NCBI GenBank assembly: GCA_023818995.1
Contig: JAMWDA010000007.1
Coordinates: 1-19,651 of the forward strand
Origin: Candidatus Omnitrophota bacterium
GTDB taxonomy: Bacteria; Omnitrophota; Gorgyraeia; Duberdicusellales; 4484-171
Reading direction: 5' to 3'
Length of the DNA: 19,651 nucleotides
Below, piece after piece: positions 15,321 through 19,651 of the stretch (position 1 is its first letter; each line of letters begins with the position of its first letter). Under the pieces are notes generated by a model. It did no database searches. It was not told where the DNA came from and saw only the letters and a program-made list of their open reading frames with translations. The position numbers and the translations under genes are program-made.

Positions 15321-16584
15321 AGTATTAGATATTGGCAATATTAAATTTATTTTCTCTCCGATGAGGGGATTTCAAACTTCTTCTATAGGTGTGTTTATAA
15401 ATATAGGTGCAAGATACGAAGATATTCGGTTAAAAGGAATATCTCACTTTTTAGAACATATGTTATTTAAAGGTTCTAAAAATTATACTTATAAGGAGAT
15501 AAAAAGAGAGATAGAAGGTAGAGGTGGTATGCTCAATGGGTTCACTTCTCAAGAGACTACCGGCTACTATGCACAATTCATAAATAAAAACTGGAAGATA
15601 ACTCTTGATATTCTTTTGGATATGGTCTCTAATCCCTTGGTGATGGATAGTGATATTGAGAAGGAGAGGAATGTTATTTTAGAAGAAGTTAAGATGCATA
15701 ATGATTTACCTCACATAAGAGTAAATACCATATTAGATAGTCTTCTTTGGGAAAAGCACCCTTTGGGTGAGGAAATAATTGGTGAACCGCAAACGATAAG
15801 GAGAATAAAGAGGGAAAATCTAATTAATTTTAAAGAAACTTATTATATTCCTTCTAATATGGTAATTGCTTGTGTAGGTGATTTGGATGAGACAGATTTG
15901 ATATATAGTATAAAGAAAAAGCTTAATGTAAATTTACCTGGTAGAATAAACTTGAATAGCTATCCTCCTTCGCACTTAAACAAAGTTTCATTAGGTTTGG
16001 AGAAAAAAGAGATTGACCAAACCCATCTTTGTTTAGGATTTAGAGCACCATCTTATAGAAGTAAAGAGAGATTAACTGTAGAATTAATTAATGTTATCTT
16101 AGGGGCAAATATGAGTAGTAGGTTATTTGAGGAGATTAGAGAAAAAAGAGGCTTATGTTACGATATTTCTACTGAGGCGAGAAAATATAAAGATAGTGGA
16201 GGGTTCATTATCCATTTAGGATTAGATTCTAAAAATATCATTATGGCGTTAAAAGGTATTACTAAAACTTTGATTAAGTTAAGTAATGAACCTGTCTCGG
16301 TAAAAGAATTGGAGAGGGCAAAAGATTATTTTTTAGGTCAGGTTATAATGAGTATAGAGAAACCCCAGAGTAGAATGTTCTATATGGCAGATTCCTATTT
16401 AGCTTTAAATAAAATTTATACAATAGAAGAGATAAGCAATTTAGTAGAAGCAATAGATTCTCAGAGAATAAGGTATTTAGCTAAAAAAATTTTTGATTTA
16501 TCCAGATTTTGTTTGTCTTGTATCACTAATTCTAAGAAAGATATAAAGAATGATATAGATAAAGTGTTAAAGATGTATAATTAA
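15313..16584 (+). CDS. M16-family zinc metallopeptidase (processing-peptidase/PqqL type)
   Basis: The 423-aa protein has the inverted zinc motif HxxEH in HFLEHMLFKGS (His45, Glu48, His49). The third ligand is Glu124 or Glu125 in VILEEVKMHND, about 76 residues on. The C-terminal half carries the second M16 domain with ANMSSRLFEEIREKRGLCYDI, a conserved Arg/Tyr-type segment. The length is that of one-chain bacterial M16 proteases related to the mitochondrial processing peptidase. No signal peptide is seen, so it is probably cytoplasmic. The GTG start at 15313 has AAGGAGG 4 nt upstream (15302-15308) and overlaps trpA by 8 nt. The link with trpA is probably only transcriptional. Confidence 0.9.
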   Translation: MFRVLDIGNIKFIFSPMRGFQTSSIGVFINIGARYEDIRLKGISHFLEHMLFKGSKNYTYKEIKREIEGRGGMLNGFTSQETTGYYAQFINKNWKITLDILLDMVSNPLVMDSDIEKERNVILEEVKMHNDLPHIRVNTILDSLLWEKHPLGEEIIGEPQTIRRIKRENLINFKETYYIPSNMVIACVGDLDETDLIYSIKKKLNVNLPGRINLNSYPPSHLNKVSLGLEKKEIDQTHLCLGFRAPSYRSKERLTVELINVILGANMSSRLFEEIREKRGLCYDISTEARKYKDSGGFIIHLGLDSKNIIMALKGITKTLIKLSNEPVSVKELERAKDYFLGQVIMSIEKPQSRMFYMADSYLALNKIYTIEEISNLVEAIDSQRIRYLAKKIFDLSRFCLSCITNSKKDIKNDIDKVLKMYN

Positions 16585-16590
16585 TTATCT

Positions 16591-17001
16591 ATGCCAAGGA
16601 AGCTAAAAGAGGGGAATTTAGAATTAGATAGTAAACAGAAAGCTTTTAAGATAGTAGAGTTCGTTATTGGTAAGAAGGCAAATAAACCAGTTATTTTAGA
16701 GCTTAAAAATTTATCTCGTTCTTTTGATTACTTTGTTATATGTTCGGGAGATTCGGAAAGGCAGGTAAGGGCTATTTACGAAGAAGCAATCAGATTGTCT
16801 AAAGAAAATAGAATAGATATTCATCATACCGAAGAAGATGTGTCTTCAAATTGGTTACTCATAGATTATTTTGATGTTATCCTACATATTTTTAGTCAAG
16901 AGGCAAGAGATTACTATAATTTAGAAGAGGTGTGGAGCGAGGCAAAAAGGGTAAGATTACCGCGAAAATTGTTTTTAGAAAAAAATAGTAAGAGGATTTA
17001 A
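16591..17001 (+). CDS. rsfS: Ribosomal silencing factor RsfS
   Basis: The 136-aa protein has the RsfS/Iojap core. It reads AFKIVEFVIGKKANKPVILE, then FDYFVICSGDSERQVRAI, the VSSNWLLIDYFDVILHIF strand pair and the closing EARDYYNLEEVWSEAKRV. RsfS binds uL14 on the large ribosomal subunit and blocks joining of subunits in starvation. About 15 extra basic residues at the N-terminus and a basic tail make it slightly longer than usual. It sits 6 nt after the protease gene and 3 nt before dnaX. The usual partner nadD is not in view. Confidence 0.93.
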   Translation: MPRKLKEGNLELDSKQKAFKIVEFVIGKKANKPVILELKNLSRSFDYFVICSGDSERQVRAIYEEAIRLSKENRIDIHHTEEDVSSNWLLIDYFDVILHIFSQEARDYYNLEEVWSEAKRVRLPRKLFLEKNSKRI

Positions 17002-17004
17002 TCT

Positions 17005-18681
17005 ATGGGATATGTTGCCTTTGCTTTAAAATATAGACCACAGAATTTTGATGAGGTAGTTGGGCAGGAGAAAGTGGTTACAGCTTTGAAAAACGCAATA
17101 TTGAAGGATAGAATACACCATGCTTATCTTTTCAGTGGACCGAGAGGAGTTGGTAAAACGAGTTTGGCGAGGATTTTTGCTAAATCTCTTAATTGTGAAA
17201 AGGGACCTACGATACTGCCCTGTGAAGAATGTTTAAGTTGTCGAGAGATAACCAAAGGTACCTCTTTAGATGTAGTGGAAATAGATGGAGCTTCTAACCG
17301 AGGGATCGATGAGATAAGGGAATTAAGGGAGACAGTTAAACTATCTTCAGCTTACGCTCGTTACAAAATTTATATAATAGATGAAGTTCATATGTTAACC
17401 CAGGAAGCATTTAATGCTCTTTTGAAGACGTTAGAAGAGCCACCAAATCATGTTAAATTTATCTTTGCTACAACTCATCCTCAGAAGATTTTACCCACTA
17501 TACTATCTCGTTGTCAGAAGCTTCAATTCAATCTTTTGCCTATAGAGAAGATAATAACTAAGTTAGAAGCAATAGTTAAGAACGAGGGAATAGAAATAGA
17601 TAAAAGTATTCTTTATGCTATAGCTCGGTCTTCTGAAGGTAGTCTTCGTGATGCTGAATCATTACTTGACCAATTAGTGCCAGTTATTTTATCCAAAATA
17701 AAAATAGAAGATGTTATTTCTTTTTTAGGGATAATCGATGAGGATACGTTAAATAAGATGGTTAAATTTATTCTGGAAAAAGATATAACCCTTGCATTAG
17801 ATTTTATTCAACAGATAATTGATAGTGGTAAAGATTTAGGCATATTTACTAATGCTTTGATAGAACATTTCCGTTACATAATGATTGCTAAGGTAAGTCC
17901 TAAAACTTTTGCTAATCTTTTCCAAATATCTCCTTTTACTAAGGATTATCTTAAGAATTTATCAGAAAGTGTAACCATTGAGGATATTTTAAAGATTATC
18001 GATCTTTTGATCGAAGCTAAGGAGTTATCTAAGAAGCTTAACTCTATAAGAATACCTTTGGAGTTGGAGATAGTAAAGTTTTCTTCACCTTATAGGGAGA
18101 AGGTTCTGTCTAAAGATAATGATTTAAAAATTCAACAGAAGGCTAATAGTGTGGAGGAGAGCAATAAGATTGATAACTCTTTTGAGAGCAAAGAACAAGC
18201 CTCTATAGAGAATTATTTTGATAAAGGAGCAGATAGAGAGAAAGTTGCGTATCATAAGGATGATAATGACATAGAGGAAATTTTAGGGGAGGAGAGCAAT
18301 TTTTTAACTTTTGATAATATAAAAGAGAGATGGGAGGAGATTATTTCCGAGATTAGTAAAACGAAGGTTTCTTTGGCTTCTTATTTGAGAGAAGCGGTAT
18401 TAGGCTCTTTTAATAATAATATTTTAAGAGTAGTTTTCCCTAAAAGATACTCTTTTCACAAGGAAGTTGTAGAAGAGAATAAAAATACAAAATTTGTGGA
18501 AGGTGTGTTTCTAAAAAAGTTTGGTGTAAAGGTAAGATTGAAATGTTTAATCAACAAAGAGGAATCGGAAGTAGATAATTGTGTGAATGATACTAAGAAT
18601 TCAGAAAATAAAGATGAAAACACTTTTATAGACGAGCTATTAGATACATTTAAAGGGAATATCTACACTGAGGATGTTTAA
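17005..18681 (+). CDS. dnaX: DNA polymerase III subunit gamma/tau
   Basis: The 558-aa clamp-loader ATPase opens FALKYRPQNFDEVVGQEKVV. It has the Walker A motif GPRGVGKT at 45-52 (Lys51), zinc-site cysteines C64, C73, C76 and C79 exactly as in E. coli, and Walker B in IYIIDEVHML. The SRC motif lies in ILSRCQKLQF and sensor 2 in GSLRDAESLLDQ. Domain III ends near residue 365. A low-complexity linker (about 370-435) and a short tau-like C-terminal domain follow. An A AAA AAG heptamer lies in frame at 18513-18519 near the end. The gene begins 3 nt after rsfS; recR follows after 21 nt, without ybaB between them. Confidence 0.96.
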   Translation: MGYVAFALKYRPQNFDEVVGQEKVVTALKNAILKDRIHHAYLFSGPRGVGKTSLARIFAKSLNCEKGPTILPCEECLSCREITKGTSLDVVEIDGASNRGIDEIRELRETVKLSSAYARYKIYIIDEVHMLTQEAFNALLKTLEEPPNHVKFIFATTHPQKILPTILSRCQKLQFNLLPIEKIITKLEAIVKNEGIEIDKSILYAIARSSEGSLRDAESLLDQLVPVILSKIKIEDVISFLGIIDEDTLNKMVKFILEKDITLALDFIQQIIDSGKDLGIFTNALIEHFRYIMIAKVSPKTFANLFQISPFTKDYLKNLSESVTIEDILKIIDLLIEAKELSKKLNSIRIPLELEIVKFSSPYREKVLSKDNDLKIQQKANSVEESNKIDNSFESKEQASIENYFDKGADREKVAYHKDDNDIEEILGEESNFLTFDNIKERWEEIISEISKTKVSLASYLREAVLGSFNNNILRVVFPKRYSFHKEVVEENKNTKFVEGVFLKKFGVKVRLKCLINKEESEVDNCVNDTKNSENKDENTFIDELLDTFKGNIYTEDV

Positions 18682-18702
18682 TTTTTTTATAAACCTATTA
18701 AT

Positions 18703-19308
18703 ATGTCAGGCGGTTTTCCTAATATTTTAGAGGAATTGATTGAGAAGTTAGAGAAATTACCGGGGATAGGTAGAAGGAGTGCACAGAGGTTAGCTTTTCA
18801 TCTCCTTAAAATTTCTAATAAAGAAGTAGATAATTTAGTTAACAACATAATAGAAGCACATCGCCAGATTAAACCCTGCAATTTATGCAATAATTTTTCT
18901 ACAAATGAAATTTGTCAGATATGCGCTAATCCTAAAAGGGATAGGGAGACTATTTGTGTTGTAGAGACTCCTCAGGATGTTTTAGCTATAGAGAAAACTG
19001 CTCAGTACCAAGGATTGTATTATGTTCTTTTAGGTGCATTGTCGCCTTTAGAAGGAGTTGGTCCGGGGGAACTAAATATTGGTAAACTTCTTAATCGTTT
19101 AAGTAAAGGAGAGATAAAAGAAGTAATAATTTCTACTGATCCGGATAACGAGGGAGAGTTAACCTCACAGTTTTTAATTGAGAAGATTTCAAAATACAAA
19201 GTGAAGATTTATAGAATTAGTATAGGTATACCTTTAGGTACGCAGATAGAGTATATTGACCCTTCTACTCTTGGCAAGGCAATAATAGACCGCAAGGTAG
19301 TTATTTAA
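18703..19308 (+). CDS. recR: Recombination protein RecR
   Basis: The 201-aa protein has all RecR parts. The helix-hairpin-helix is LEKLPGIGRRSAQRLAFHLL (16-35), and the four-cysteine zinc finger is C59, C62, C71 and C74. The Toprim domain opens TICVVETPQDVLAIEKT and includes ISTDPDNEGELTSQFL. The C-terminal Walker-B-like strand and RISIGIPLGTQIEYID complete it. RecR acts with RecO and RecF to load RecA on gapped DNA. Its length is standard and both ends are complete. It is the last + strand gene of the window. The region after it is AT-rich and leads into a transposase read from the other strand. Confidence 0.96.
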   Translation: MSGGFPNILEELIEKLEKLPGIGRRSAQRLAFHLLKISNKEVDNLVNNIIEAHRQIKPCNLCNNFSTNEICQICANPKRDRETICVVETPQDVLAIEKTAQYQGLYYVLLGALSPLEGVGPGELNIGKLLNRLSKGEIKEVIISTDPDNEGELTSQFLIEKISKYKVKIYRISIGIPLGTQIEYIDPSTLGKAIIDRKVVI

Positions 19309-19382
19309 CCTTTGGTAATTAGATAAATTTAATTTACAATTTATTAAATCTTTATATTTTTGAATTTATCTTGATTAGAAAT

Positions 19383-19405
19383 TTAAGTATTAAATAGATA
19401 CTTAA
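19383..19405 (+). terminator. Possible weak hairpin after recR
   Basis: TTAAGTAT (19383-19390) pairs perfectly with ATACTTAA (19398-19405) across a 7-nt loop, and AAATTT follows. It lies between the convergent recR and transposase genes and could end transcription from either side. The stem is AT-only except for one pair and no long T run follows, so this is weak. A second IR (AGATAAATT 19321-19329 with AATTTATCT 19363-19371) lies just upstream. Confidence 0.25.
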
Positions 19406-19451
19406 AAATTTGTGTTTGGTAGTTGGTTCTTGGGATTTAGAGAGGGTAACG

Positions 19452-19651
19452 TCAAATAAATTGTGTAAATTCTTTTAAGGGTGTATCCAGCCAATTGTTG
19501 TTTAAACGAGTAATAACCGCATAGATAATACGGTTAACACTATCTTCGTTAGTAAAGCCACTAATAGGTCTGGCACGCCTACGAACTTCCCTGAAAGCAC
19601 GCTCTATGACATTAGTAGTTCTGATACGTTTTCTAATAAGAGCCTTGTATT
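19452..19651 (-). CDS. IS256/Mutator-family transposase, 3' end only
   Basis: Reading the minus strand from the window edge gives 65 codons and a TGA stop (19454-19452). The protein contains IRTTNVIERAFREVRRRARP followed by ISGFTNEDSVNRIIYAVITR and ends LKEFTQFI. The motif T-N-x-I-E-R-x-F-R-E-x-R-R-R-x-R-P is the conserved C-terminal signature of IS256/Mutator transposases, including the third catalytic acid region (Glu in NVIER). The rest lies beyond the window, so whether the element is intact cannot be told. No frameshift is seen in this part. Confidence 0.9.
   Translation of the reverse strand, partial: YKALIRKRIRTTNVIERAFREVRRRARPISGFTNEDSVNRIIYAVITRLNNNWLDTPLKEFTQFI

Noticed and set aside
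1..19651. CRISPR array, riboswitch, rRNA, phage or defence genes
   Set aside because: I looked on both strands and saw no regularly spaced repeats, no conserved riboswitch core, and no phage structural or defence proteins.

Overview
This window comes from an AT-rich bacterial chromosome. It carries bacterial housekeeping genes (dnaX, recR, rsfS, trpBA, an elongator tRNA-Met without an encoded CCA) together with most of a V-type ATPase operon. A putative lipoprotein with a coiled coil and a peptidoglycan-binding domain suggests a Gram-negative-type envelope. V-type ATPase genes in a bacterium, the lipoprotein, the membrane-anchored coiled-coil protein and the PurF paralogue together remind me of candidate phyla such as Omnitrophota (OP3). 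That placement is recollection and inference, with low to moderate confidence.

Layout: all intact genes lie on the + strand. Bases 1-645 hold a deleted insertion sequence: a broken DDE-integrase transposase on the minus strand, inverted ends beginning TGTTAC, and a 26-bp tandem repeat at one end. A sigma70-type promoter (TTGACA, 16 nt, TAAAAT at 660-687) follows immediately. It probably starts a long unit: a membrane-anchored coiled-coil protein, a 55-aa two-helix membrane protein missed by ordinary ORF length cut-offs, an SPFH/prohibitin-like protein, then V-ATPase subunits G/H, C, I, K, F, E and A (2547-8885). Several junctions are ATGA-type or short overlaps. Subunits B and D, which normally follow A, are absent. 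A MazG-type nucleotide pyrophosphohydrolase and a PurF-like protein take their place.

From 9321 to 12792 there is a second cluster. It holds a PurF paralogue that has lost the glutaminase nucleophile and most glutamine-binding residues but kept the PRPP loop and all four Fe-S cysteines. A conserved-looking membrane-anchored protein of unknown function follows by ATGA overlap, and then an MFS transporter. Next come the lipoprotein, tRNA-Met(CAT), trpB-trpA (overlapping), an M16 zinc protease overlapping trpA, rsfS, dnaX and recR. The right edge holds the 3' end of an IS256/Mutator-family transposase on the minus strand.

How the genes work together: the first half builds the membrane sector, stalks and one head subunit of a rotary ATPase. 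The second half covers tryptophan synthesis, ribosome silencing, DNA replication and recombination. No defence system, CRISPR array or biosynthetic cluster is visible. The points most worth following up are the V-ATPase operon without B and D and the active-site-dead PurF paralogue with its linked unknown gene.
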